Positions 8,779 to 17,189 are shown, counted from the first letter of the stretch. The stretch is DNA of 64,000 nucleotides from Corallococcus sp. EGB (GCF_019968905.1 NZ_CP079946.1:6855356-6919355); one strand, 5' to 3'. Translations and numbers: made by a program. Notes: a model not told the origin generated them from the sequence alone.

Positions 8779-9828
8779 ATGATCGAGGTGCGCACCTTCG
8801 AGGGTGACGCCTCCGAGGCGTCCTGGTTCCTCAACCGCGTCTGGCAGGCCACGTACGGGAAGACCGCCCCGCTCCCTGTCTGGGACAAGCGCCTCTGCGA
8901 CTGGCGGCTGTTCCGGAACGGCCAGGCGCCGCGCGACTACCTGCTGGCGGCCTATGCGGGAAGGCAGCTGGTGGGCACCCTCTTCGCGGAGCCCGCGAGG
9001 CTGCGCCTGGGACGCGTGGAAGTGGACGGCAGCTATGGACCGCGGGCCACCGTCACGAACTCCCACCGGGGGCAGGGCATTGGCGCGAAGCTCGCGCAGG
9101 AGCTGCTGCGGCGGCACCAGGACCGCGCCGCTCAGCTCGCGCTGGGCTTCACCACGGCGGCGCCCCGCCCCCAGGGCTTCTGGCGGCGGGCGTGGAACAC
9201 GCGCCTCTTCGGAGGCCTGGCGCTGTGGATGTATGCGTTTGACGCGCGCGCGCTCTCCCGCTGGTCGTTCACGGACAGCGAGCGGAGGCTGTTCTCGCTG
9301 GCGCGTCCCTTCCTGCGGCACCGCTTCCGCGATGCGGACCGGGAGGGCATCCGCCTCTATCAGCCCACGGACCTGGGCCGCTGCATGACGCTGGTCCACG
9401 ACATGCTGCGCCCGGTGACGCTGGGCTACACATACACGGCGGAGCAGCTGGCCGCGCAGCTCCAGTACCGGGACGTGCCCCGGACCTTCGTGCTGGAACA
9501 GGACGGCGAGGTGCGCGGCCTGGTGAGCTCTCACAGCCTGTTGATGACCGGCATGGGGGAGCTCACCACGGAGGTCGTGGACCTGATGGCCTTCGACGCC
9601 TCCGTGTCGGATGAGGACCGGCAGCGGCTGCTCCAGGTGGCGATGCAGGACATGGAGCACCGCGGCGTGGCGTGCGCGGGCATGCTGCGAGGGCCCGCCC
9701 TGTCCGGCTGTCTGCTGTTGCGCTCGGGCTGGGTGCCCCTGCCCCGGCGCGCGAGGCTCGCGTGCCTGATGCCCACGTGCGACCTGGACCTGCCCGCCGC
9801 CCCGTGCGTCTTCACGCACCTGCGCTGA
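8779..9828 (+). CDS. GNAT-family N-acetyltransferase
   Basis: A ~349-residue protein whose first ~130 residues have the GNAT pattern: IEVRTFEGD opening strand, AAYAGRQLVGTLFAEP, and the acetyl-CoA loop ATVTNSHRGQGIGAKLAQELL (R/QxxGxG/A type). The C-terminal half is a second, more diverged GNAT-like or unknown domain, ending VACAGMLRGPALSGCLLLRSGWVPLP. ATG 8779 is chosen because GAGGGCAGG lies just upstream; ATG 8716 would add 21 residues. The 3' end overlaps the convergent GT39-like gene by 17 nt. The acceptor substrate is not predictable. Confidence 0.78.
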   Translation: MIEVRTFEGDASEASWFLNRVWQATYGKTAPLPVWDKRLCDWRLFRNGQAPRDYLLAAYAGRQLVGTLFAEPARLRLGRVEVDGSYGPRATVTNSHRGQGIGAKLAQELLRRHQDRAAQLALGFTTAAPRPQGFWRRAWNTRLFGGLALWMYAFDARALSRWSFTDSERRLFSLARPFLRHRFRDADREGIRLYQPTDLGRCMTLVHDMLRPVTLGYTYTAEQLAAQLQYRDVPRTFVLEQDGEVRGLVSSHSLLMTGMGELTTEVVDLMAFDASVSDEDRQRLLQVAMQDMEHRGVACAGMLRGPALSGCLLLRSGWVPLPRRARLACLMPTCDLDLPAAPCVFTHLR

Positions 9829-10936
9829 CGCGCGAGCCCTGGACCCTGCGCAACAGCCCCATGGCTCCACCCGCCACGGTCCGCACGCCCCCGCCCGCGC
9901 AGACGCACAGCGCGGGCAGGACGAGCAGCAGGTACTGCGGCCACTTGGTGTTCCACAGCAGCAGGAACACCAGCCCCACGACGGCGGCCACCGCCCACAC
10001 GGGCCGCTCGCGCCACGTCCGGGGCAGGCCCAGCACCGCCAGCGGCAGCAGGGCGCGCGCGTTGAAGTGCGTGAGGTAGATGCCCGGGTCGGAAGCAGAC
10101 AGCCACGTGTCCATGAGGAACGCGAGCGGCTGGTACCAGGGCAGCGCGCTGCGGCGCACGTGCTCGCTGTGCGAGTAGTCCCAGTGGAAGGTGATGGACT
10201 CCCACAGCGACGCGAGCGGCAAGGACCACAGCGCCGGGTTCACCGCGATGAAGACCACCGCCGTGGACACGACGATGGCGGCCCAGGGGCGCCACCGCGT
10301 GCGAGCGCCCGCCACCAGGAACGGCAGGAACGTGAGCCCGCCCACGAGCCCATACGGATACTTCCCCGCGGCCGCGAGCCCCAGCAGCGCGCCGGACACC
10401 GCCGTCCATCCCGGCGCGAAGCCCCCGCGCCGCGCGCGCTCGAAGGCGAGCAGCGCGAGCACCGCGAACAGCCCCGGCACCGCCTCCAGGTAGGCCTGGG
10501 ACGTGTACTTCGTGTGGTACGGGTCCCACGCGAGCAGGAGCGCCCCCAGCGGATCCACGAAGGCGACGAGCCCCACCTGGAGCACCCCCGCCACGGCCGA
10601 CAGGCCTCGCGTCACGTTGAACGCGGGGCGCGCGGGCGCTGGGATGGGCTGGCCCATGGGGACGTTGGACCAGTCCGGTTCAGGAGCGCCGGCCACGCGC
10701 ACGGCTTCGGCGAAGAGCAGCTTCACCAGCGGGGGGTGCTCGAAGTTCTCGCGGAGCGCGCCCACGTGTCCCCAGTGCCCCTGGTCCATCATCCCGGCGT
10801 AGGTGAAGGCGATGGGCAGGTAGGTCGCCTCATCGAAGTCCTGCCCCAGCCGCTCGACCGCCCGGGTGCGCTGCCAGGCAGCGACCACGAGGGCGACGAG
10901 TGCGACGAGGAGGGCCAGCAGGCGCGCGCGGGACAC
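9812..10936 (-). CDS. GT39-like (ArnT/PMT-type) membrane glycosyltransferase
   Basis: A ~374-residue inner-membrane protein with eight or more spans. The first extracytoplasmic loop has the acidic GQDFDEATYLPIAF motif typical of GT39/GT83 polyprenyl-phosphate sugar transferases, followed by ENFEHPPLVKLLFAEA, the equivalent of the 'HPPL' loop; HTKYTSQAYLEAVPG is the later conserved YSQ/YLE segment. Family members move a sugar from a lipid carrier to protein or lipid on the periplasmic side. GTG 10936 places the first membrane helix right at the N-terminus; the frame remains open upstream but there overlaps the secreted-protein gene on the other strand. At 374 residues it is short for the family. 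Confidence 0.75.
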   Translation of the reverse strand: MSRARLLALLVALVALVVAAWQRTRAVERLGQDFDEATYLPIAFTYAGMMDQGHWGHVGALRENFEHPPLVKLLFAEAVRVAGAPEPDWSNVPMGQPIPAPARPAFNVTRGLSAVAGVLQVGLVAFVDPLGALLLAWDPYHTKYTSQAYLEAVPGLFAVLALLAFERARRGGFAPGWTAVSGALLGLAAAGKYPYGLVGGLTFLPFLVAGARTRWRPWAAIVVSTAVVFIAVNPALWSLPLASLWESITFHWDYSHSEHVRRSALPWYQPLAFLMDTWLSASDPGIYLTHFNARALLPLAVLGLPRTWRERPVWAVAAVVGLVFLLLWNTKWPQYLLLVLPALCVCAGGGVRTVAGGAMGLLRRVQGSRVSAGA

Positions 10937-11054
10937 GAGCGCACGGATATCACGAAGGCCGTCCGCCGGCGGGAGGCACCCGGGCGTGTGCGGCCCGCCG
11001 AGCAGCCGGGGCGCGGTCCTGGTGCCACGCGGTCCGACGCCCCAGCTTTGGGGC

Positions 11055-11591
11055 ATGAGAACCGCTCGCATCCTCACCGTTGCCGCCCTGCTCGCGGGCG
11101 GATCCGCCGTCGCGAAGCACGAGGAGACCCTGGAGCTGACCACGCCCCGGACGAACGTGCGGGCGAACGTCACCGCGCAGGGCTTCCAGGGCACGGACAT
11201 GCAACTCCAGATGACGGACAACGCGCTGAAGGGCCAGGCCTTCCAGGGCCCCGTGGACCTGCGGCTGTCCGACCGGCGCATCCAGGGCACCGTGAACCAG
11301 AAGCCGGTGGATCTCACCGTGACCCAGCGTCCGGACGTGGTGGAGGCGAGGGGCACCTTCGAGGGCCTGCCCTCGTCACTGACGCTCGCCCCGGACGCGT
11401 TGACGGGGCAGGTGGGGACCTGCGGCTACAACCTCATCATCGACCGCAACCGCAGGCACTTCCGGGGGACGCGCGCCTGCGGCAAGCAGGAGGACAACGT
11501 CGTGTTCGTCCACGTCCCGAAGTCCATGTGGAAGGAGCCCGCGTCCGGGCGCATGGCGGCGCTGAGCGTGCTGCTCTCCCATCCGGATTGA
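11055..11591 (+). CDS. Secreted protein of unknown function
   Basis: A 178-residue protein with a clear Sec signal (MRTARILTVAALLAGGSAVA, cleavage after AVA). The mature part is rich in short beta-strand-like repeats with alternating polar residues: QGFQGTDMQLQM, LKGQAFQGPVDLRLSD, RIQGTVNQKPVDLTV. A Cys pair (GTCGYN and TRACGK) could form a disulfide. The pattern suggests an all-beta periplasmic protein; I do not recognise a named family. It diverges from the GT39-like gene and precedes the APC permease by 42 nt on the same strand. Confidence 0.75.
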   Translation: MRTARILTVAALLAGGSAVAKHEETLELTTPRTNVRANVTAQGFQGTDMQLQMTDNALKGQAFQGPVDLRLSDRRIQGTVNQKPVDLTVTQRPDVVEARGTFEGLPSSLTLAPDALTGQVGTCGYNLIIDRNRRHFRGTRACGKQEDNVVFVHVPKSMWKEPASGRMAALSVLLSHPD

Positions 11592-11633
11592 GGGCGATGG
11601 TGCGCGGGGCTCGGGTGTAGTGAAGTCCACGCC

Positions 11634-12926
11634 GTGTCCACCCTTCCCTCCGGCGTCGCGCCCGAGCGCACCATCGGGCCGCTCCAACTGCTGGCCCTGG
11701 GCGTCAACGGCATCGTGGGCGTCGGCATCTTCTTCGCGCCCGCGGAGGTCGCGGCGCTGGCGCCGGGCCTGGGCGCGGTCTGGGCCTTCGCGCTGACGGG
11801 GCTGGCGCTGGTGCCGGTGGCGTTCGCGTTCGCGGTGCTCGGCCGGCGGTTCGACTCGGATGGAGGGCCGGTGGTGTTCGCGCGCGCGGCGTTCGGCGAG
11901 CGCGTGTCGTTCCTCGTCGGCTGGGTGGCCTACGTCAGCGCCTTCCTGAGCACGTCCGCGGTGATGGCGGGCCTGGCACGCGCGGTGGCGCCGTCCGTGA
12001 ACCTGGGCGGGCCCGTGGGCGAGCGGCTGCTGGCCTCCGCGTTGGTGACGGGGCTCGCGGCGCTGGTGGCGTCGGGCATCCGCGTGTCGGCGAGGACATG
12101 GACGGCGCTCACGGTGCTCAAGCTGGTGCCGCTGGCGGCGCTGCTGGGCGCGTGCGTCTTGCTGTCCCACCCGGATGTGCCGCCACCGCTGCCCGCCACG
12201 GGGACGTCGTGGCTGAGCGCGGGGCTGACGGTGATGTTCGCGTACCAGGGTTTCGAAATCGTCCCGGTCATCGCCGGACAGGTGCGCGCGTCGGAGCGCA
12301 CGGTGCCCATGGCGACGGTGGGCTCGCTGCTGGTGGCGGTGCTGCTGTACGTGGGGCTGGTATGGGCGTGCGTCATCGCGCTGCCGGCCCTGGCGCACGA
12401 AAATGCGCCACTGGCTCGGGCGGCGGGGGTGTGGGGTGGCGCGGGGTTGGAGCGGCTGGTTTCCGCCGGCACGAGCGTGTCCGCGCTGGGCATCTGCGTG
12501 GGGATGATGGTGACGACGCCCCGCTACCTCTCCGCGCTGGCGGGCGGGGAGCGGTCGCTGTTCGGACTGGAGCGCATGTCGGCGTCGGGCGTGCCCATGC
12601 GGGCGCTCGCGGTGACGTGGGCGCTGGTGCTGGGGTTCGTGAACCTGGGAGATTTGTCGGAGCTCTTCGCGCTCTCCGCCATCGCGGTGCTGATGCAATT
12701 CGGTGTCACGGCGGCGGCGCTCGCGGTGCTGTCGCTGCGGCGGGAGCGGGGCCTGCGGCCGGTGCACGCGCTGCTCGCGGCGCCCACGCTGGTGCTGGGG
12801 CTGACGCTGGTGGCGTTTGGCGCGAGCGCCCGGGAGGCGGCGGTGGCGTCGGTGACGGTGCTCGCGGGCCTGGCGCTGATACGGCTGTCGCGGCCGAGGG
12901 AGCCAGCGCCCGTCCGCCTGCCCTGA
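11634..12926 (+). CDS. APC-superfamily amino acid permease
   Basis: A 430-residue transporter with about 12 membrane segments. The opening helix IGPLQLLALGVNGIVGVGIFFAP carries the APC unwound GhGIF-type motif; TVMFAYQGFEIVPVIAGQ in helix 6 is the second substrate-site signature of amino acid/polyamine permeases. It starts at GTG 11634. Family knowledge gives proton-coupled amino acid import as the likely role; the substrate is not determined. A 7-bp stem (12922-12944) overlaps its stop codon. Confidence 0.86.
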   Translation: MSTLPSGVAPERTIGPLQLLALGVNGIVGVGIFFAPAEVAALAPGLGAVWAFALTGLALVPVAFAFAVLGRRFDSDGGPVVFARAAFGERVSFLVGWVAYVSAFLSTSAVMAGLARAVAPSVNLGGPVGERLLASALVTGLAALVASGIRVSARTWTALTVLKLVPLAALLGACVLLSHPDVPPPLPATGTSWLSAGLTVMFAYQGFEIVPVIAGQVRASERTVPMATVGSLLVAVLLYVGLVWACVIALPALAHENAPLARAAGVWGGAGLERLVSAGTSVSALGICVGMMVTTPRYLSALAGGERSLFGLERMSASGVPMRALAVTWALVLGFVNLGDLSELFALSAIAVLMQFGVTAAALAVLSLRRERGLRPVHALLAAPTLVLGLTLVAFGASAREAAVASVTVLAGLALIRLSRPREPAPVRLP

Positions 12927-12944
12927 CGCTTTTCGCACGTCAGG
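12922..12944 (+). terminator. Possible stem-loop at the end of the APC permease gene
   Basis: CCTGACG (12922-12928) pairs perfectly with CGTCAGG (12938-12944) around a 9-nt loop. The left arm includes the permease stop codon. No T-tract follows, so it would be at best a weak or Rho-assisted terminator. Confidence 0.35.
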
Positions 12945-13069
12945 AGGGCGGGCAGGCCAGGGGACAACCCGGCACGTCGTGTTGCGAAGGAGGGACGGGC
13001 TCGGGAGACTCGCGCGGGGGTCTTTGCGAGGCGATGCTCGGCTATCAGGCGAATGCGCAGTGGCGGGAC

Positions 13070-13756
13070 ATGTCCGACTTCGTGGTGCACTTCACGAGGC
13101 CCGGGCCTCCGTACCACGACGCCTACCAGAACATGATGAGCATCCTGGGAGCGCGCACGCTCATCCCGGGCGCGGAGGGGTTTGGCATCGCGCGCCGGGA
13201 GGCGGTGGTGGCGGACCGTCACCGCTCGGTGTGCTTCAGCGAGATTCCGTTGGATCAGCTCGCGAGGCTGGTGCAGCGCCGGAGCCTGTACGGCATCGCG
13301 TTCCGCAAGAGCTTCATCCTGTCCCAGGGAGGCGGCCCGGTCTGGTACGTGCAGTACGGCTCACCGGCGCACCTGGCGATGAAGCACCAGTTGGACCAGG
13401 CGCTGGCGGCGAAGGACCCGCAGCGGGAGCCGGTCTGGGCGGTGACGCCCTTCGTGGACATCCAGGGTGACGCGCACAACGCGCCCTACAGCTATCGCTT
13501 CGACTGGGAGCGGGAGTGGCGCGTCCCGGGCCTGTTGCGCTTCACGGAGTACGACGTCGCGGCGCTCTTCCTCCCGGAGGAGGTCCACACACTGGCGAGG
13601 GACTTCTTCGCCTGGGCGGTGCGCGAGCGAGCGGGCCCGGGATACTTCTGTCCCGTGTTGGATCCGGCCTGGAAGGCGGAGCAGCTCATGGAGGCGCTGG
13701 CGAAGCACGCGGAGGCGTCGCCGGTGACGTCGGAGCGCAAGAGCGTGCAGGGGTGA
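13070..13756 (+). CDS. AbiGi-like (PF10899-type) protein, possible abortive-infection component
   Basis: A ~228-residue cytosolic protein starting MSDFVVHFTRPGPPY. The order of motifs (VVHFTR, then SILGARTLIPG, FGIARRE, SVCFSEIPL, RRSLYGIAFRKSF, GGPVWYVQYG) matches my memory of the AbiGi/'putative abortive phage resistance' family, in which an N-terminal HFT segment, a CFSEIPL/CFCDIPL segment and a YGIgf.K segment are hallmarks. AbiGi was described with AbiGii in lactococcal phage exclusion; no AbiGii-like nucleotidyltransferase is next to it here. ATG 13034 would add 12 residues. The family call is tentative. Confidence 0.6.
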   Translation: MSDFVVHFTRPGPPYHDAYQNMMSILGARTLIPGAEGFGIARREAVVADRHRSVCFSEIPLDQLARLVQRRSLYGIAFRKSFILSQGGGPVWYVQYGSPAHLAMKHQLDQALAAKDPQREPVWAVTPFVDIQGDAHNAPYSYRFDWEREWRVPGLLRFTEYDVAALFLPEEVHTLARDFFAWAVRERAGPGYFCPVLDPAWKAEQLMEALAKHAEASPVTSERKSVQG

Positions 13757-13763
13757 GCCTGCG

Positions 13764-13910
13764 TCAAGGCTTGTGCTTCTTGAGACGCCTTTCGAGGTTG
13801 GCAACGGGCATGAAGAAGGAGGCCCGTCCGGCCCGGTCTCGCTCCAAGACCCCCGCGGCTTCAAGGTCGAGCAGCTCCTGTCGGGTATCGCGAAATGAGC
13901 AGTTCATCAT
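13764..13910 (-). CDS. Tiny winged-helix-like ORF coupled to the helicase stop
   Basis: A 48-codon ORF beginning MMNCSFRDTRQELLDLEAAG and continuing with VLERDRAGRASFFMP before a Lys-rich tail. The segment resembles the C-terminal winged-helix part of Fic-type proteins (TRxxLxxLxxxGVLxR..GRxxFYxP). Its first ATG (13910) overlaps the helicase TGA in an ATGA arrangement, so translation could be coupled to dbpA. It may be a true small protein or a remnant of a longer gene; nothing upstream in frame extends it outside the helicase. Confidence 0.45.
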   Translation of the reverse strand: MMNCSFRDTRQELLDLEAAGVLERDRAGRASFFMPVANLERRLKKHKP

Positions 13911-15292
13911 CGCACCCGCTCGATGCGGTGCCGGCGGCCCTTGATGCGGCCTTCGCTCAGCCGCTGGAACGCGACCTTCACCACGCGCTTGGAGACGGCG
14001 ACGAAGGCGTGATGGTCGTGGAGCTCGATCTTGCCCACGTCCTCCGCCTTCAGGCCGCCCGCCTCGCCCGTCAGCGCTCCGAGGATGTCGCCGGGCCGCA
14101 TCTTGTCCTTGCGCCCCGCGGAGATGGACAGCGTCTCCCAGCTGGAGATGAGCGACACGCCGGGCGCGTTCTCCGGCACCAGCGCGTCCACGTCCCCCTT
14201 CTCCAGCTTCACGCCCGTCGTCGCCTCGATGTCCTCCACCTTGCGGCTGTCCGAACGCGTCACCAGCGACAGCGCCAGGCCTCGCCGGCCCGCGCGCCCC
14301 GTGCGGCCGATGCGATGCACATACGCCTCCGGCTGCTGTGGCAACTCGTAGTTCACCACCGCGTCCAGCGCCTCCACGTCGATGCCCCGGCCCGCCACGT
14401 CCGTGGCCACCAGGACTCGTGTGCTGTGATTGCGGAACTTCGCCATCACCCGGTCCCGGTCGAACTGCTCCAGGTCTCCCTGCAAGCCGTCCGCGCTCAC
14501 GCCCGCCTGCACCAGGGCCCGCGTCAGCTCCACCACCACCGCCTTGAAGTTGCAGAACACGATGGCGGAGGCCGGCTGGTACTGGCGCAGGAGCCGCAAC
14601 AGCAGCGCCTGCTTCTCCTCGGGCTGGCACGCGTACCCCACCTGCTGGATGTCCGGCGCGGCCTCCTCCTGCGCCAGCGAGACCCTCACCGGCTCCTTCT
14701 GGAACGCGCGGCTCAGCTTTTCGATGTCGTGCGGGAACGTCGCGGAGAAGAGCACCGTCTGCCGCTTCGCGGGCGTCGCCCCGAGCACCCGCTCCATGTC
14801 CTCCCGGAAGCCCATGTCCAGCATCCGGTCCGCTTCATCCAGCACCACCGTGGCCAGGTGCCGCGTGTCCAGCACCTCGCGGTCCAGCAGGTCCATGATG
14901 CGTCCCGGTGTCCCCACCGCGATGTGCGCGCCCTTCTCCAGCGCCTCCACCTGCGGCCGGATGGGCTGCCCTCCCGCGAGCACCAGCACCTGGACGCCCG
15001 CCAGCCGCCGCGCCAGCCGCCGGAGCTCCCCCGCGACCTGCGCGCACAGCTCGCGCGTCGGGCAGAGCACCAGCGCCTGGAGCCGCCGGTCCTGCGTGAG
15101 CTTCACCTTCTGCAGGATGGGCAGCGCGAACGCCGCCGTCTTCCCGCTGCCCGTGCGCGCCTGGCCCACCAGGTCCTTGCCCTGCAACAGCACCGGGATG
15201 CTCTGCGCCTGGATGGGGGTGGCCGTCTTGAACTCCAGCTCCTCCAGCACCTGGAGCAGCGGGGACGACAGCGCGAGCGCGGAGAATTCCAT
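13907..15292 (-). CDS. dbpA: DEAD-box ATP-dependent RNA helicase DbpA-like
   Basis: A 461-residue RNA helicase. The motifs are in order: TPIQAQSIP (Q), ARTGSGKT (I, ~45-52), PTREL (Ia), GG, TPGRI (Ib), DEAD (II), SAT (III), IVFCNFK (IV), ATDVAGRGIDV (V) and HRIGRTGRAG (VI). After a linker, the last ~75 residues (ISAGRKDKMRPGDILGAL to VKVAFQRLSEGRIKGR) form the DbpA/CsdA RNA-binding domain that targets 23S rRNA hairpin 92, supporting DbpA and a role in 50S assembly. ATG 15292 is preferred: it matches E. coli-like MxFxxL starts and has GAGG 6-7 nt upstream; ATG 15316 adds eight residues. The stop overlaps the next small ORF. Confidence 0.92.
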   Translation of the reverse strand: MEFSALALSSPLLQVLEELEFKTATPIQAQSIPVLLQGKDLVGQARTGSGKTAAFALPILQKVKLTQDRRLQALVLCPTRELCAQVAGELRRLARRLAGVQVLVLAGGQPIRPQVEALEKGAHIAVGTPGRIMDLLDREVLDTRHLATVVLDEADRMLDMGFREDMERVLGATPAKRQTVLFSATFPHDIEKLSRAFQKEPVRVSLAQEEAAPDIQQVGYACQPEEKQALLLRLLRQYQPASAIVFCNFKAVVVELTRALVQAGVSADGLQGDLEQFDRDRVMAKFRNHSTRVLVATDVAGRGIDVEALDAVVNYELPQQPEAYVHRIGRTGRAGRRGLALSLVTRSDSRKVEDIEATTGVKLEKGDVDALVPENAPGVSLISSWETLSISAGRKDKMRPGDILGALTGEAGGLKAEDVGKIELHDHHAFVAVSKRVVKVAFQRLSEGRIKGRRHRIERVR

Positions 15293-15377
15293 CAGGGCCT
15301 CGGGGGACGGAGGCACGGGCGCCTCGGGAGAACGCGCCCTTGTAGCAGCCTTCCCACGCCGGACAAGCCCGGCGCCC

Positions 15378-15971
15378 CTACCCCGCCCAGCCCGCCACCT
15401 CGCTCGCCGTCGCCTGGGCCAGCTTCGCCGCCGCCGCCGGGTCCACGCGCGCGGTGACGAGCACGCCGATGACCGCCCCCAGCAGCAGCTCCACCCGCCG
15501 CGCCACCGTCTTGCGAGGCAGCGCGCCCGCCCTCGCCGCGCCTTCCAGCGCCCGCGTCAGGTGGCCGCGCAGGAGCGCCCGGTAGTCCTCCACCGCTTGC
15601 TTTGCCTCGGCGTCATGCGGGCCCAGCTCCGTGGCCGTATTCACCAGCAGGCAGCCCCGCCGCGTGAGCGCCGGCGGCGCGTGGGCCATCGTCGCCGCGA
15701 GCGACTCGAAGTACTCCGTCACCTGCCCGAGCCCCGGTGGGTCCTTCGCGAAGACGCCCAGCCGGGGCGTGATGACCTCCTGGAGGTACAGCGCGATGGC
15801 CCGCGCGAACAGCCCGCGCTTGCTGTCGAACGTCTGGTACAGGCTGGAGCGGTTCAGCCCCGTCGCGGACTCCAGGTCCGACAGCGACGTCGCCTCGTAG
15901 CCGCGCGACCAGAACACGCCCAGCGCCGCCCTCACCGCCTCTGTCTCGTCGAACGCCCGCGTCCGCGCCAC
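15378..15971 (-). CDS. TetR/AcrR-family transcriptional regulator
   Basis: A 197-residue repressor. The N-terminal helix-turn-helix is typical (FDETEAVRAALGVFWSRGYEATSLSDLESATGLNRSSLYQTFDSKRGLF, of which ATSLSDLESATGLNRSSLYQ is the HTH). The C-terminal domain resembles the TetR_C subgroup with a GCLLVNTATELG motif, often linked to small electrophile or alcohol-type inducers. It diverges from the DUF1304 gene, and the region between them (15988-16037) carries two related palindromes that probably are its operators, implying autoregulation and control of the neighbour. Confidence 0.9.
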   Translation of the reverse strand: MARTRAFDETEAVRAALGVFWSRGYEATSLSDLESATGLNRSSLYQTFDSKRGLFARAIALYLQEVITPRLGVFAKDPPGLGQVTEYFESLAATMAHAPPALTRRGCLLVNTATELGPHDAEAKQAVEDYRALLRGHLTRALEGAARAGALPRKTVARRVELLLGAVIGVLVTARVDPAAAAKLAQATASEVAGWAG

Positions 15972-15981
15972 GTCACCCTCC

Positions 15982-16037
15982 TTGACAATTCTGAACTGAC
16001 CGTTTCAATATGAATTCGAAACTGACTGGTTCAGAAT
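15982..16037 (+). promoter_or_regulatory. Promoter and tandem TetR operators between TetR and DUF1304 genes
   Basis: Two imperfect dyads, TGAACTGACCGTTTCA (15992-16007) and GAAACTGACTGGTTC (16018-16032), are inverted copies of each other. Their outer ends form a perfect 9-bp inverted repeat ATTCTGAAC (15988-15996) / GTTCAGAAT (16029-16037). A consensus -35 box TTGACA (15982-15987) precedes the first dyad; CAATAT (16006-16011) is the best -10 candidate. The layout fits TetR repression of both divergent genes. Confidence 0.75.
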
Positions 16038-16063
16038 ATCCCGACCCCGGAGGGGGAGTCATC

Positions 16064-16441
16064 ATGTCGCCACTGGCGCAGGTCTTCGCGGTCACCGCCG
16101 CGCTCATCCACGTGCTGTTCTTCGTGTTGGAGAGCATCCTCTTCTCTCGGCCGAAGGTGTGGAGGCGCTTCGGGTTGAAGTCGCAGGCGGACGCGGACGT
16201 GATGAAGTCGATGGCGCTCAACCAGGGCTTCTACAACCTGTTCCTCGCGCTGGGCGTGCTGGTGGGCGTGGTGCTGGTGCACACCCAGGCGGTGGTGTCG
16301 GGCGTGGCGGCCGTGGTGTTCGGCTGCGCGTGCATGCTGCTGGCGGCGGTGGTGCTGGTGAGCAACAACCGGAAGTTCCTGCGGGCCAGCCTCATCCAGG
16401 GCGTCCTGCCGGCGCTGGCCCTCTTGCTGGTCGTCTTCTGA
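16064..16441 (+). CDS. DUF1304 membrane protein
   Basis: A 125-residue protein with four membrane helices and the DUF1304 signatures: AALIHVLFFVLESILF in helix 1, ALNQGFYNLFLALG in helix 2 and ASLIQGVLPALALLL in helix 4. Family function is unknown. ATG 16064 follows a strong AGGGGGAG ribosome-binding site. A pairing of a DUF1304 gene with a divergent TetR regulator and operators in between suggests it responds to a small molecule sensed by the regulator, possibly in export or detoxification; that is inference. Confidence 0.9.
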   Translation: MSPLAQVFAVTAALIHVLFFVLESILFSRPKVWRRFGLKSQADADVMKSMALNQGFYNLFLALGVLVGVVLVHTQAVVSGVAAVVFGCACMLLAAVVLVSNNRKFLRASLIQGVLPALALLLVVF

Positions 16442-16453
16442 GCGCGTGTCCCT

Positions 16454-16963
16454 TCAGGGCATGACGGTCTCGAAGACGTCGGCGTCCGGGAGGGTGAGGA
16501 CGGTCCGGCCCGCTTCGCCCAGCTTCTCGCGCGGCACATCACGGAAGCGCTGCACGAAGCTCGCGGACGGGCGCAGCGTGAGGGACTGGCCGGTGTCGCG
16601 GTTGCGGAACGTGGTCGCGACGTCCCCGGGCGTGGGCGATGTCACCAGGGACAGGTTGAGCTTGCCCAGGCTGGCGCCGGTGGCCGCGGCGGCACCGTCC
16701 GCGACGCAGGTGTATTGAACCTGCGCCGGGCTGTGATGGATGACCTCCAGCTTGAAGCTGCCCCGGGGCAGGCCCAGCTGCTGGAGCGCGTAGTCGCCCA
16801 TCCGATAGCCCGCCACCGCCCAGGGTCCGGCGCCGCCATGCACCAGCGCCACCCGCTCCAGTGCGCCCGGTTCAGCAGGCGGAGTCGCGGTGGGCTTCGT
16901 GCTCGCACAGCCCAGGCTGAGGCCCAGCGTGACAGAGAACAGGATGTGGCGGCGCGTGGTCAT
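16454..16963 (-). CDS. FmdE-like lipoprotein (formylmethanofuran dehydrogenase subunit E fold)
   Basis: A 169-residue lipoprotein: lipobox GLSLGC at residues 14-19. Residues 38-105 match the FmdE domain (VHGGAGPWAVAGYRMGDYAL, VIHHSPAQVQYTCVADG, TGASLGKLNL). In the family the first motif is commonly HGH(L/A)GP, where the second His helps bind metal; here it reads HGGAGP (H42, G43, G44), so one ligand seems lost, while C86 and D89 remain. The function is unknown outside methanogens; a membrane-anchored metal or cofactor binder is possible. It converges with the DUF1304 gene with an 11-nt gap. Confidence 0.78.
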   Translation of the reverse strand: MTTRRHILFSVTLGLSLGCASTKPTATPPAEPGALERVALVHGGAGPWAVAGYRMGDYALQQLGLPRGSFKLEVIHHSPAQVQYTCVADGAAAATGASLGKLNLSLVTSPTPGDVATTFRNRDTGQSLTLRPSASFVQRFRDVPREKLGEAGRTVLTLPDADVFETVMP

Positions 16964-17189
16964 GGGCGGCTCCGGGGTGGAACGGGCTGAGCGTTCTAAG
17001 AAGTCTGTTGAGACATCAAGGCCTCCGCCGCGCGGTCGTGTCAGTGCTGGATGGCAGAGTGGTCGCTGACGCAATACCTCCTTTGGGACCGCCACACCAT
17101 GGCTGGACCGGGGCAAGGTTGCGCCACGCAGGCAACATCACTCGCAACCACGCGGCACGGGATCCAGCATCCCAGGGGGGCCCATCCAG

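Noticed and set aside
16964-17189. A promoter or attachment site at the left boundary of the lower-GC beta-family gene
   Set aside because: No direct repeat matching the right side of the 17.2-18.8 kb segment, and no integrase, was found.
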